Source: Streptomyces bambusae
GTDB taxonomy: Bacteria > Actinomycetota > Actinomycetes > Streptomycetales > Streptomycetaceae
DNA length: 64,000 bases
NCBI RefSeq assembly: GCF_020532645.1
Contig: NZ_JAJAUZ010000010.1
Span: 97,984 to 161,983, forward strand
Reading direction: 5' to 3'
The notes under the pieces are model-generated. The model saw only the letters and a program-made list of their open reading frames with translations, did not search any database and was not told the origin of the DNA. Made by a program: the position numbers and the translations under genes. Below, piece by piece: positions 1 to 14,578 of the stretch. Positions within the stretch are counted from its first letter, which is position 1. The number at the start of each line of letters is the position of its first letter.

Positions 1-1065
<1,065 letters not shown>

Positions 1066-1103
1066 TCACCTTCTTACTGACGCATTCGACGAAAGGCACT
1101 GAT

Positions 1104-1652
1104 GTGATCGCCAACCTGGTTCAGCTGGCGTCCGGGGAAGAGCAGAACCCGCTCGTCCCGCCGGGCCCCGAGCTGCTCGTCGGCACCATCGCCTTCGCCA
1201 TCGTCTTCATCGTCTTCTGGAAGAAGCTCCTCCCGAACATCAACAAGGTTCTGGAAGAGCGCCGCGAGGCGATCGAGGGCGGTATCGAGAAGGCCGAGGC
1301 GGCTCAGACCGAGGCCCAGAGCGTGCTGGAGCAGTACAAGGCCCAGCTCGCCGAGGCCCGGCACGAGGCCGCGCGCCTGCGCCAGGAGGCGCTGGAGCAG
1401 GGCACTGCGCTCAAGGAAGAGCTGCGCGCAGAGGGCCAGCGGCAGCGTGAGGAGATCATCGCTGCCGGCCACGCCCAGATCGAGGCCGACCGCAAGGCTG
1501 CCTCGCAGGCGCTGCGTCAGGACGTGGGCAAGCTCGCCACCGACCTGGCCGGCAAGCTCGTCGGCGAGTCCCTCGAGGACCACGCCCGGCAGAGCCGCAC
1601 CATCGACCGCTTCCTCGACGAGCTTGAGGAGAAGGCCGAGGCTGCCCGATGA
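1104..1652 (+). CDS. atpF: ATP synthase F0 subunit b
   Basis: 182-residue peripheral-stalk subunit. One N-terminal membrane helix (about residues 24-45, LLVGTIAFAIVFIVFWKKLL) is followed by a long charged Ala/Glu/Lys/Arg-rich helix that dimerises and connects F0 to F1. The start is GTG 1104, after a GAAAGG ribosome site. The overlapping ATG at 1102 meets a stop at once. The stop overlaps the atpH start in an ATGA arrangement, implying translational coupling. Confidence 0.97.
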   Translation: MIANLVQLASGEEQNPLVPPGPELLVGTIAFAIVFIVFWKKLLPNINKVLEERREAIEGGIEKAEAAQTEAQSVLEQYKAQLAEARHEAARLRQEALEQGTALKEELRAEGQRQREEIIAAGHAQIEADRKAASQALRQDVGKLATDLAGKLVGESLEDHARQSRTIDRFLDELEEKAEAAR

Positions 1653-2464
1653 ACGGAGCGAGCCGCGAGGCGCTGGCCACCGCTCGTGAGCGTCTGGACG
1701 CGCTGACGGACAACACGTCCGCCGATGCCCAGAAGCTCGCCGGTGAGCTGGCTGCCGTCACCGCGCTGCTCGACCGCGAGGTGTCGCTGCGTCGGGTCAT
1801 CACGGACCCGGCGCAGGCCGGCGAGGCCAAGGCTGAGCTGGCCCAGCGCCTGCTCGGCGGCCAGGTCGGCGGGGAAACCCTGGACCTCGTGTCCGGCATG
1901 GTGCGGTCGCGCTGGTCGCAGTCGCGCGACCTGGTGGACGCGCTGGAGGAGCTGGCGGACACCGCCGAGCTCACCGGTGCCCAGCAGGCCGGCGTGCTCG
2001 ACAACGTCGAGGACGAGCTGTTCCGCTTCGGGCGGATCGTCGCCTCCAGCACCGAGCTGCGTGCGGCGCTGACCGACCGGTCCGCCACCGCCTCGGCCAA
2101 GGGGCAGCTGCTCGGCAGTCTGCTCGGCGGCAAGGCGAACGCGGTCACCGAGCGCCTGGTCACGCGTCTCGTGACGCACCCGCGGGGACGTAGCCTGGAG
2201 TCGGGACTGGAGTCCCTGTCCACGCTCGCCGCGGCGCGCCGCAACCGGATGGTCGCCACCGTGACCACCGCGGTGCCGCTGACCGACGTGCAGAAGCAGC
2301 GTCTCGGTGCGGTCCTGGCCAAGCTGTACGGCCGCCAGATGCACCTCAACCTCGACGTCGACCCGGCGGTCCTCGGCGGGATCGCGGTGCGCGTCGGTGA
2401 CGAGGTCATCGACGGCAGCCTCGCGGAGCGCCTCGCCGAGGTGTCCCGCCGCATGGCCGGCTGA
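1649..2464 (+). CDS. atpH: ATP synthase F1 subunit delta
   Basis: 271-residue delta subunit linking the peripheral stalk to the alpha3beta3 head. It is longer than the roughly 180-residue E. coli protein, as is usual in Streptomyces. The C-terminal part with [32 protein letters not shown] is the diagnostic delta/OSCP signature. The start overlaps the atpF stop by 4 nt. It is followed by a 128-nt spacer with a hairpin, the largest gap but one inside this operon. Confidence 0.96.
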   Translation: MNGASREALATARERLDALTDNTSADAQKLAGELAAVTALLDREVSLRRVITDPAQAGEAKAELAQRLLGGQVGGETLDLVSGMVRSRWSQSRDLVDALEELADTAELTGAQQAGVLDNVEDELFRFGRIVASSTELRAALTDRSATASAKGQLLGSLLGGKANAVTERLVTRLVTHPRGRSLESGLESLSTLAAARRNRMVATVTTAVPLTDVQKQRLGAVLAKLYGRQMHLNLDVDPAVLGGIAVRVGDEVIDGSLAERLAEVSRRMAG

Positions 2465-2530
2465 CCAAGCCACCAAGCAAAAAGCATTTCCAGCGGCCCG
2501 GTTGGGCCGTGCAGAACTTGCAGAAGATTC

Positions 2531-2547
2531 CTGGGGGTCGCCCCCAG
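2531..2547 (+). other. hairpin in the atpH-atpA spacer
   Basis: Perfect 7-bp inverted repeat CTGGGGG / CCCCCAG around a TCG loop, in the middle of the 128-nt spacer. No U-tract follows and transcription must continue into atpA, so it is more likely an attenuator, processing or stabilising structure than a full terminator. The flanking text (CAGACCCC) recalls the GC-hairpin repeats seen at 43 kb and 61.6 kb. Confidence 0.55.
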
Positions 2548-2592
2548 ACCCCTAAGAAGCTTCAGGCCCAACAAGGAGAGCAGGGAACCCAG

Positions 2593-4191
<1,599 letters not shown>

Positions 4192-4211
4192 CGACGGAAG
4201 GGACCTGACTC

Positions 4212-6571
<2,360 letters not shown>

Positions 6572-6605
6572 CTCACCTGCTCTCCTGAGCAGCGCTGATT
6601 CGCAA

Positions 6606-6636
6606 GGAGGGGGGCGGGCCCGTCCCGTCCCCCTCC
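6606..6636 (+). other. intra-operon hairpin between atpD and atpC
   Basis: A 13-bp stem (GGAGGGGGGCGGG with CCCGTCCCCCTCC, one G-U pair) closes a 5-nt loop. It lies 34 nt after the atpD stop. There is no U-tract, and atpC follows with its own ribosome site, so partial termination or mRNA processing that lowers epsilon synthesis is plausible but not shown. Confidence 0.5.
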
Positions 6637-6701
6637 CCACGCCCATTAGAATTTGACCCAACACCCGGCCGACCCGCCGGGTGGAGACCCGAGGAGCCAC
6701 C

Positions 6702-7076
6702 TTGGCTGCTGAGCTGCACGTCGAGCTGGTCGCCGCGGACCGCAGTGTCTGGTCCGGCGAGGCCACTCTCGTTGTCGCGCGCACCACGTCCGGCGACATC
6801 GGCGTCATGCCCGGTCACCAGCCGCTGCTCGGTGTGCTGGAATCGGGCCCGGTGACCATCCGTACGAGCGAGGGCGGCACCGTCGTCGCCGCGGTGCACG
6901 GCGGATTCCTCTCCTTCGCTGACAACAAGCTGTCGCTGCTCGCCGAGATCGCCGAGCTTGCCGACGAGATTGACGTCCAGCGTGCGGAGCGGGCACTGGA
7001 GCGCGCCAAGTCGGAGGCCAACGCTGCCGCCGAGCGTCGCGCCGAAGTCCGGCTGCGTGCGGTGACGGGGTCCTGA
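6702..7076 (+). CDS. atpC: ATP synthase F1 subunit epsilon
   Basis: 124-residue epsilon subunit that couples and inhibits the rotor. An N-terminal beta-sandwich (AELHVELVAADRSVWSGEATLV...GDIGVMPGHQPLLGVLESG) precedes a C-terminal helical hairpin. The start is TTG 6702, five bases after GAGGAG, matching family N-termini. The longer GTG 6681 reading lacks a ribosome site. Last gene of the operon, followed by a terminator. Confidence 0.95.
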   Translation: MAAELHVELVAADRSVWSGEATLVVARTTSGDIGVMPGHQPLLGVLESGPVTIRTSEGGTVVAAVHGGFLSFADNKLSLLAEIAELADEIDVQRAERALERAKSEANAAAERRAEVRLRAVTGS

Positions 7077-7099
7077 CCCCGGAACCGAAGAGCTTTACC

Positions 7100-7147
7100 C
7101 CTCAGCCGCGGCCCGCTGGAATCATCCAGGCGGGGCCGCGGCTGAGG
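7100..7147 (+). terminator. terminator after the atp operon
   Basis: A perfect 15-bp inverted repeat (CCTCAGCCGCGGCCC / GGGCCGCGGCTGAGG) encloses an 18-nt loop 23 nt after the atpC stop. No U-tract follows, as is common in Streptomyces. Confidence 0.8.
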
Positions 7148-7207
7148 CGATGCAGGTGCTGTTGCTGTTCCATTGCGTCATTCGGATGAGCGAGGAGGTC
7201 GGTGAAG

Positions 7208-7654
7208 ATGCTCCTCGCTCTGCTTGTGAGCGGCCTGGTCGTCGCCCTGGTGGTGATCGGCCTCTTTGTGTTCGGCCTGCGCCGGCGGCTGATCCAGCGC
7301 TCGGGCGGGACGTTCGACTGCAGCCTGCGCTGGGACGTGCCCGAGGAGACCGACCTGTCCGGCAAGGGCTGGGTCTACGGGGTGGCCCGCTACAGCGGTG
7401 ACCGCATCGAGTGGTTCCGCGTCTTCAGCTACTCCCCGCGGCCGCGCCGGCTGCTGGAGCGCTCGTCGATCGAGGTGCTCGCCCGGCGTGCCCCCGAGGG
7501 CGAGGAGGAGCTGGCGCTGCTGTCCGACGCCGTCGTGCTCGGCTGCCTCCACCAGGGGGTCCGCCTGGAGCTGGCGATGAGCGAGGACGCCCTGACCGGC
7601 TTCCTGGCGTGGCTGGAGGCGGCTCCGCCCGGCCAGAGGGTGAATGTCGCCTAG
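7208..7654 (+). CDS. DUF2550 family membrane-anchored protein
   Basis: 148-residue protein with one N-terminal transmembrane helix (MLLALLVSGLVVALVVIGLFVFGL) followed by basic residues and a soluble domain of about 110 residues containing GGTFDCSLRWD and KGWVYGVARYSGDRIEWFRVFS. I recognise it as DUF2550, which in actinobacteria usually follows atpC. Function is unknown. ATG 7208 is preferred because GGAGG ends 9 nt before it. The in-frame GTG 7202 is only 3 nt from the ribosome site. Confidence 0.85.
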   Translation: MLLALLVSGLVVALVVIGLFVFGLRRRLIQRSGGTFDCSLRWDVPEETDLSGKGWVYGVARYSGDRIEWFRVFSYSPRPRRLLERSSIEVLARRAPEGEEELALLSDAVVLGCLHQGVRLELAMSEDALTGFLAWLEAAPPGQRVNVA

Positions 7655-7749
7655 CCTGCTGGGCCGTACGGCCGAATCCGGGTGACGCACACCCCGGTGT
7701 CTCGTTTGTGCTGCGGACAGTGCTCCCGTCACAGGATCGAGGCCCTGCA

Positions 7750-7992
7750 ATGCCTTTTCCCCGTGTTCCCGCGGCCTTCGCCGCATTCCTGCTGTCCGCA
7801 GGTGCCCTGACGCTCGGCGCCGGTTCCGCGGCCGCCGCCCCCGGGGTGCTCTGCGAGGAGGGCACCTGGGCGCTGCCCGGCGGCCTCTACACCGTGTGCG
7901 AGAACGGTGACTACGTGGTCCACACCTGCCCGCCCGGCAGCTCGGCGGTGCAGATCGGCCAGGGCATCGCGACCTGTGAGTGGGACGAGTAG
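7750..7992 (+). CDS. small secreted four-cysteine protein, possibly chitin-binding (type 2-like)
   Basis: 80 residues with a clear signal peptide (basic start, hydrophobic core, AAAAP cleavage region near residue 30), leaving about 50 mature residues with four cysteines. The pattern Y-x2-C-x-N-G-x7-C-P-x-G then C-x-W resembles the core of peritrophin-type (CBM14) chitin-binding domains, though those usually carry six cysteines. It lies immediately before a convergent secreted chitinase, which fits a chitin-related role, but this is inference. ATG 7750 gives the signal peptide; the ribosome site is weak. Confidence 0.7.
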   Translation: MPFPRVPAAFAAFLLSAGALTLGAGSAAAAPGVLCEEGTWALPGGLYTVCENGDYVVHTCPPGSSAVQIGQGIATCEWDE

Positions 7993-8018
7993 CAGCCGGT
8001 ACCGGCCCGGGAACGGGT

Positions 8019-8058
8019 GAAGCCGGGGAGCGGGGGGCGGACCCCTCTCCCCGGCTTC
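8019..8058 (+). terminator. terminator between small secreted protein and chitinase
   Basis: Perfect 12-bp inverted repeat GAAGCCGGGGAG / CTCCCCGGCTTC with a 16-nt loop, 27 nt downstream of the small gene. It is also positioned to stop convergent transcription from the chitinase gene. Confidence 0.7.
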
Positions 8059-8121
8059 GGTCTCCCGGCCGGTGGTGCTTCCGGCCGGTGGTGCTCCGGG
8101 CGGTCGTGCTCCGGGCCGGTG

Positions 8122-9963
<1,842 letters not shown>

Positions 9964-10054
9964 GGGTGCTCCTCCGTAGGTCCGTCGGCATCGGGGGATC
10001 GACAACGACATGGGGGTGGGACCTGCGCCGCCCGTGAGCACGCTTTGTCATGGC

Positions 10055-10083
10055 ACGCTCACCACAGTGATTGCGGTGAGCGT
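10055..10083. promoter_or_regulatory. inverted repeat overlapping the chitinase -10 region
   Basis: Perfect 9-bp arms ACGCTCACC and GGTGAGCGT separated by 11 nt. The right arm covers the proposed -10 hexamer of the chitinase promoter, so a protein bound here would block transcription. It is distinct from the DasR-like repeats just upstream. Confidence 0.5.
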
Positions 10084-10120
10084 AGAAAGGTCTGGACCAA
10101 GCGTCAAGAGGTCCAGACCT
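10079..10120 (-). promoter_or_regulatory. chitinase promoter with paired DasR-like repeats
   Basis: Reading the minus strand, two direct 12-mers AGGTCTGGACCT (10109-10120) and TGGTCCAGACCT (10088-10099) lie either side of a -35 TTGACG (10102-10107). A -10 TACGCT (10079-10084) follows at 17 nt. Such 12-bp direct repeats, and the related dre element bound by DasR (core TGGTCTAGACCA), are established features of Streptomyces chitinase promoters. Confidence 0.75.
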
Positions 10121-10183
10121 CATGGGGCCGACACTGCGCCGTTTGTCGGCCGGATGTCGGCCGGATCTCCGCCGGCCTCCGGG

Positions 10184-10834
10184 CTAGAGCCCCAACTCCT
10201 GTGCCAGGACGGCCGCTTGGACCCGGCTGCGGAGTTCCAGCTTGCCGAGCAGCCGGCTCACGTGGGTCTTCGCGGTGGCCTCCGCCATCTCCAGCCGGGC
10301 CGCGATCTCCGCGTTCGACAGCCCCTGGCCCAGGCACGACAGCACCTCCCGCTCCCGCGGGGTCAGGGCAGCCACCGCGGCGTGCTGCGCCGGGTCCGGC
10401 TGCCGGGCCGGCTTCGGGGCCGCGAACTCCGCGATCAGCCGCCGGGTCACCGCCGGGGCGATCAGGCCCTCGCCGCGCGCCACCGTCCGCACCCCCGCGA
10501 TCAGGTCGGCCGCCTCCGTGTTCTTCAGCAGGAAGCCCGACGCACCGGCGCGCAGCGCCCCGAACACGTACTCGTCCAGGTCGAAGGTGGTCAGGACGAG
10601 GACGTCGGCCAGGCCCTCGGCGACCACCTGGCGGGTGGCGGAGACGCCGTCCAGCCGGGGCATCTGCACGTCCATGAGCACCACGTCGGGGCGCAGGGAG
10701 CGGGCCAGCCGGACCGCCTCCTCGCCGTCCGCGGCCTCGCCCGCCACCTCGATGTCGCCCGCGCTGCGCAGGATGAGCACCAGCCCGGCCCGTACGGCCT
10801 GCTGGTCCTCGGCGACCAGCACCCGGATCGTCAC
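10184..10834 (-). CDS. NarL/FixJ-family response regulator
   Basis: 216 residues. N-terminal receiver domain (1-120) with Asp55 in VVLMDVQMPR as phospho-acceptor, then a C-terminal LuxR-type helix-turn-helix (about 150-210: LTPREREVLSCLGQGLSNAEIAARLEMAEATAKTH). GTG 10834 overlaps the kinase stop by 4 nt (GTGA) and directly gives the family start TIRVLVAEDQ. It forms a two-component pair with the adjacent kinase. The target genes cannot be read from the sequence. Confidence 0.95.
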   Translation of the reverse strand: MTIRVLVAEDQQAVRAGLVLILRSAGDIEVAGEAADGEEAVRLARSLRPDVVLMDVQMPRLDGVSATRQVVAEGLADVLVLTTFDLDEYVFGALRAGASGFLLKNTEAADLIAGVRTVARGEGLIAPAVTRRLIAEFAAPKPARQPDPAQHAAVAALTPREREVLSCLGQGLSNAEIAARLEMAEATAKTHVSRLLGKLELRSRVQAAVLAQELGL

Positions 10835-12039
10835 GTGTTCACCACTTTCTCGTCGGCGGGCAGCTCGGCCCGCACCCGCCACCGGTCCGGACCGTCCGGA
10901 CCGGCCTCGAACTCCCCGCCCAGCAGGGCCACCCGTTCGCGCATGCCGACCAGGCCCGCGCCCGAGCCCGGTGCTCTCGGACCGGAGCGGTGCTCACCGT
11001 ACGGACTGTCGATCCGGACCGTGAGCACCCCGTCGGCCAGCGCCAGCCGCACCTCCACCCGCCCGGGCGCCGCATGCTTGATCGCGTTGGTCAGCGACTC
11101 CTGCACGATCCGGTACGCCGCCAGGTCGACCGGCGCCGGCAGGCCGCCGCCCCTGGCCCCCGCCGCCGGCCGCTCGTCGTGCAGCACGAACTCCAGCCCG
11201 CTCGCCGCCCCGTTCCGCCCGGCCTGCTCCAGCAGCGCGTCCACCGCCTCCAGGGTCGGCTGCGCCACCGCCTCGCCGTCCCCGCCCGCCGTCCGCAGCA
11301 GCCCGATCAGCCGCCGCATCTCCGCCAGCCCCTGCACGCTGTTCTCCCGGATCACCGCCAGCGCCTCCCTGCTGGTCTCCGGCGAGTCGATCGACAGCGC
11401 GGCGGTCGAGTGGATCGCGATCGCCGACAGGTGGTTGGCCACCATGTCGTGCAGCTCCCGCGCCATCCGGGCCCGCTCCGCCGTCACCGCCTGCTTGCGG
11501 TCCATCTCCGCCAGCAGCGCCGTCTGCTCCGCCCGCAGCCGGGCCGCCTCGGCGGTGTCCCGGTGGCTGCGCACCGCGGCGCCCGTGACCGCCGGGAAGA
11601 AGCAGATGATCGACGTCACCACGCCGAGCATCAGCGCCTGGACGTCCTGCCACCAGGCCAGCGCGGCCACCGTCACCGCGATGGTGATCCCGGCCGTCGT
11701 GAACGGCAGCCGCCGGGCCATCCGCGCGTTGCCGTACACCACCGCCGCGTACATCAGGTCCGTGAACATCATGACCGTGGCCATGCTGCCCACCGTGAAC
11801 TGGTCGGTGACCACCGCCGCGGTGCCCACCAGCAGGGCGGTCTGCGGGGCGGTGCGGCGCAGCAGTTCCAGGACCGCCGTCACCGCCATCGGCACCAGCA
11901 CCACCCACTCGGGCACCAGCCGGCGCCCGGCGTTGAGATGCAGCCCGAGGGCGTACAGCAGCAGGCCGATGAACAGGCTGATCCCGGCGATCATGACGTC
12001 GTGCCGGTGCGGGCGGGGGAGGGTCACCACGCCATCCAA
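10831..12039 (-). CDS. sensor histidine kinase (HisKA_3 type)
   Basis: 402 residues. About four hydrophobic segments in residues 15-155 form the membrane sensor part. A dimerisation/phosphoacceptor helix follows with His197 in ARELHDMVANHLSAI. The HATPase domain comes next, with the N-box-like YRIVQESLTNAIKHA and the G-box GAGLVGMRERVALLGG. Partner of the adjacent NarL regulator. TTG 12039 is the longest start, but no clear ribosome site is visible and GTG 12030 or 12027 are alternatives. Confidence 0.92.
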   Translation of the reverse strand: MDGVVTLPRPHRHDVMIAGISLFIGLLLYALGLHLNAGRRLVPEWVVLVPMAVTAVLELLRRTAPQTALLVGTAAVVTDQFTVGSMATVMMFTDLMYAAVVYGNARMARRLPFTTAGITIAVTVAALAWWQDVQALMLGVVTSIICFFPAVTGAAVRSHRDTAEAARLRAEQTALLAEMDRKQAVTAERARMARELHDMVANHLSAIAIHSTAALSIDSPETSREALAVIRENSVQGLAEMRRLIGLLRTAGGDGEAVAQPTLEAVDALLEQAGRNGAASGLEFVLHDERPAAGARGGGLPAPVDLAAYRIVQESLTNAIKHAAPGRVEVRLALADGVLTVRIDSPYGEHRSGPRAPGSGAGLVGMRERVALLGGEFEAGPDGPDRWRVRAELPADEKVVNT

Positions 12040-12217
12040 CAGGGTCCCGGCCCGCTGCGCGTCACCTCCGCGGCCTTGGCCGGGAAGGCCGTGTACATCG
12101 AAGGATGCAGGCGCGGTTCACCACCGGAGACGAGGAAACGGCGCCGGCGCCCGGCGACAGTGGAAGAGCGGCCGGACCCCGGCCCGGACACCCCACCCCC
12201 GAGACCCGGAGGACGTC

Positions 12218-12778
12218 GTGATCGTCGCGCTCATCATCGCCTGCGAAGTGGCGTTCTGGCTGCTGCTCGCCGCCGGGCTGGCCCTGCGCTACGTGGCGCG
12301 GATGCCGCGCGCCGGGGCCGCCGTCCTGATGTGCGAGCCGCTGCTGGAGGCCCTCCTGCTGGTGGTCACCGTGATCGACCTGCGCAACGGCGCCGAGCCG
12401 GACTGGAAGCACGGCCTGGCCGCCGTCTACATCGGCTTCTCGGTGGGCCTCGGCCGCCACACCATCCGCCGGGTCGACGCGTACGTCGCGCACCGCTTCG
12501 CCGGCGGCCCGGAGCCCGTGAAGCCGCCGGCGGCGGGCCGGGCGCGCACGGTGTACGAGTGGCAGTCGGCGGGCCGCTGGATCCTCTCGGCCGCCGTGGC
12601 CTGGCTCCTCCTCCAGGCCGCCGCCTGCTTCGTCGGCAGCGCCGCGGCCGCCCCCCTGCACGGCTGGCAGACGAAGATGCTCTGGGTGATCGGGATCAAC
12701 CTCGTCATCGCCCTCTCGTACACCTTCTTCCCGAAGCAGGCGAAGGAGACGAGGAAGGCCGCCAGCCCGGGCCGCTGA
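12218..12778 (+). CDS. hypothetical integral membrane protein
   Basis: 186 residues with at least four hydrophobic segments: an N-terminal helix, one near residue 45, a pair around 135-160 and one near 165. A charged, Pro-rich loop lies between. GTG 12218 follows GGAGGA closely. I do not recognise the family. It is divergent from the two-component pair, so a link to its signal is possible but unsupported. Confidence 0.75.
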   Translation: MIVALIIACEVAFWLLLAAGLALRYVARMPRAGAAVLMCEPLLEALLLVVTVIDLRNGAEPDWKHGLAAVYIGFSVGLGRHTIRRVDAYVAHRFAGGPEPVKPPAAGRARTVYEWQSAGRWILSAAVAWLLLQAAACFVGSAAAAPLHGWQTKMLWVIGINLVIALSYTFFPKQAKETRKAASPGR

Positions 12779-12793
12779 CCGGGGCCCGGGCCG

Positions 12794-13366
12794 TCAGCGT
12801 TCGCCGCCGGGAACCCACAGGACGTCGCCGGTCTCCTTGTTGGCGATGCGGGCCAGGATGAAGAGGAGGTCCGACAGGCGGTTGAGGTAGGTGGCCGTCA
12901 GGGGGTTCATCGAGTCGCCGTGGACCTCCATCGCCGCCCACGTCGAGCGCTCGGCCCGGCGGACCACCGTGCACGCCTGGTGGAGCAGGGCCGCGCCGGG
13001 CGTGCCGCCGGGGAGGATGAAGCTGCGGAGCTTCTCCAGCTGCTCGTTGAAGCGGTCGCAGTCCGCCTCCAGCCGGTCGACGTAGAACTGCTCGACGCGC
13101 AGCGGCGGGTACTGCGGGTCCGGCACCACCGGCGTGGACAGGTCCGCGCCCACGTCGAAGAGGTCGTTCTGGACCCGGGTGAGGACCGTCGCGACCTCCT
13201 CGGCGAGCCCGCCGAGGGCGATGGCGGTGCCGATGACCGCGTTCGCTTCGTTGGCATCTGCGTACGCGGAGATGCGCAGGTCCGTCTTGGCCGTACGGCT
13301 CATGTCCCCCAGGGCTGTGGTGCCCTTGTCGCCGGTACGGGTGTAGATGCGCGTCAGATTCACCAT
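12794..13366 (-). CDS. PduO-type cob(I)alamin adenosyltransferase
   Basis: 190 residues with the N-terminal signature IYTRTGDKGTTALGD and helix SAYADANEANAVIGTAIA, plus the later VRRAERSTWAAM segment. It transfers the adenosyl group of ATP to corrinoid to make adenosylcobalamin. That is the cofactor of the mutase encoded at 46971, whose partners MeaB and epimerase are at 30-33 kb. No ribosome site precedes ATG 13366. A TAGGCT hexamer 6 nt upstream suggests a leaderless mRNA. Confidence 0.92.
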   Translation of the reverse strand: MVNLTRIYTRTGDKGTTALGDMSRTAKTDLRISAYADANEANAVIGTAIALGGLAEEVATVLTRVQNDLFDVGADLSTPVVPDPQYPPLRVEQFYVDRLEADCDRFNEQLEKLRSFILPGGTPGAALLHQACTVVRRAERSTWAAMEVHGDSMNPLTATYLNRLSDLLFILARIANKETGDVLWVPGGER

Positions 13367-13372
13367 GCCGCC

Positions 13373-13378
13373 AGCCTA
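13373..13378 (-). promoter_or_regulatory. -10 hexamer for leaderless adenosyltransferase mRNA
   Basis: TAGGCT on the minus strand ends 6 nt before ATG 13366, which places the transcription start at or next to the start codon. There is no ribosome site between. Confidence 0.45.
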
Positions 13379-13578
13379 GCCAGAACCCCTCGGCCGGCGG
13401 CCGCGGCCGGGTCGGGTCCGGTGCCCAACTGGAGGGCTTCCGCGCGGCGATGGGCCGTACCGGTGTGATGTCCGTCATCTGAGACGTGACGCGTGTTACT
13501 TCCCGGTCACACGGCCGCTCACGGACGCTAGTCTCCGCCGGAGAGGCCGTGATATCGACAGAGATCCAGAGGTGTGCA

Positions 13579-14427
13579 GTGGCTGGGAAGCTTGCCGTCA
13601 TCGGTGCCGGACTGATGGGTTCCGGTATCGCCCAGGTATCCGCCCAGGCGGGTTGGGACGTCGTCCTGCGTGACGTCACGGACGCCGCGCTGACCCGCGG
13701 CACGGACGGCATCAAGGCCTCGTACGACAAGTTCGTCTCGAAGGGCAAGCTCGCCGCGGAGGACGCCGAGGCGGCCCTCGCGCGCATCACCACGAGCACC
13801 GACCTCGACGCCGTCGCGGACGCGGACATCGTGGTCGAGGCCGTCTTCGAGAAGCTGGAGGTCAAGCACGAGATCTTCCGCTCCCTCGACAAGATCGTCC
13901 GGGACGACGCGGTCCTCGCCTCCAACACCTCCGCCATCCCGATCACGAAGATCGCCGCCGTCACCGAGCGCCCCGAGCGCGTCGTCGGCACCCACTTCTT
14001 CTCGCCGGTCCCGATGATGCAGCTCTGCGAGCTCGTCCGCGGCTACAAGACCAGCGACGAGACCCTCGCCACCGCCCGCGCGTTCGCCGAGTCCGTCGGC
14101 AAGACCTGCATCGTCGTCAACCGCGACGTCGCCGGCTTCGTCACCACCCGCCTGATCTCGGCACTCGTCGTCGAAGCGGCAAAGCTCTACGAATCGGGCG
14201 TGGCCTCCGCCGAAGACATCGACATCGCGTGCAAGCTGGGATTCGGCCACGCGATGGGGCCGCTGGCGACGGCCGACCTCACGGGCGTCGACATCCTGAT
14301 GCACGCCACCAGCAACATCTACACCGAATGCCAGGACGAGAAGTTCGCCCCGCCGGAGCTGATGCGGCGCATGGTCGATGCCGGTGACATCGGCCGCAAG
14401 AGCGGACAGGGCTTCTACAAGCACTGA
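13579..14427 (+). CDS. 3-hydroxybutyryl-CoA dehydrogenase
   Basis: 282 residues, the family length. It has an N-terminal Rossmann fold GAGLMGSGIAQ (residues 8-18), the catalytic-histidine stretch RVVGTHFFSPVPMMQLCELV, NRDVAGFVTTRL and a C-terminal domain ending GRKSGQGFYKH. It reduces acetoacetyl-CoA or oxidises 3-hydroxyacyl-CoA using NAD(P). GTG 13579 is 5 nt after AGAGG. The upstream in-frame ORF extension is non-homologous. A TAGTCT hexamer at 13529 may be its promoter. Confidence 0.95.
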   Translation: MAGKLAVIGAGLMGSGIAQVSAQAGWDVVLRDVTDAALTRGTDGIKASYDKFVSKGKLAAEDAEAALARITTSTDLDAVADADIVVEAVFEKLEVKHEIFRSLDKIVRDDAVLASNTSAIPITKIAAVTERPERVVGTHFFSPVPMMQLCELVRGYKTSDETLATARAFAESVGKTCIVVNRDVAGFVTTRLISALVVEAAKLYESGVASAEDIDIACKLGFGHAMGPLATADLTGVDILMHATSNIYTECQDEKFAPPELMRRMVDAGDIGRKSGQGFYKH

Positions 14428-14450
14428 GCGAGCGCGACCGTTCGACTGCA

Positions 14451-14466
14451 TCACCCTGCAGGGTGA
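14451..14466. promoter_or_regulatory. 16-bp perfect palindrome upstream of the STAS gene
   Basis: TCACCCTGCAGGGTGA is exactly self-complementary. It lies 24 nt after the hbd stop and about 112 nt before the STAS start, in an unusually AT-rich stretch (AATTAAGTAT follows). A dimeric repressor or activator site is the simplest reading. Confidence 0.55.
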
Positions 14467-14578
14467 ATTAAGTATCGGTTCGCTCACGGTCGGCAACTTC
14501 CCTGCCCGCAAGGCAGTCACTCCAGTGAGAGTTGCCGACCTACGGACCACACGCACGCGTACCTGCCGGGGAGCACAC

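Noticed and set aside
2509..2592. 28-codon N-terminal extension of atpA
   Set aside because: Encoded by the hairpin spacer and not present in the alpha family; AAGGAG precedes ATG 2593.
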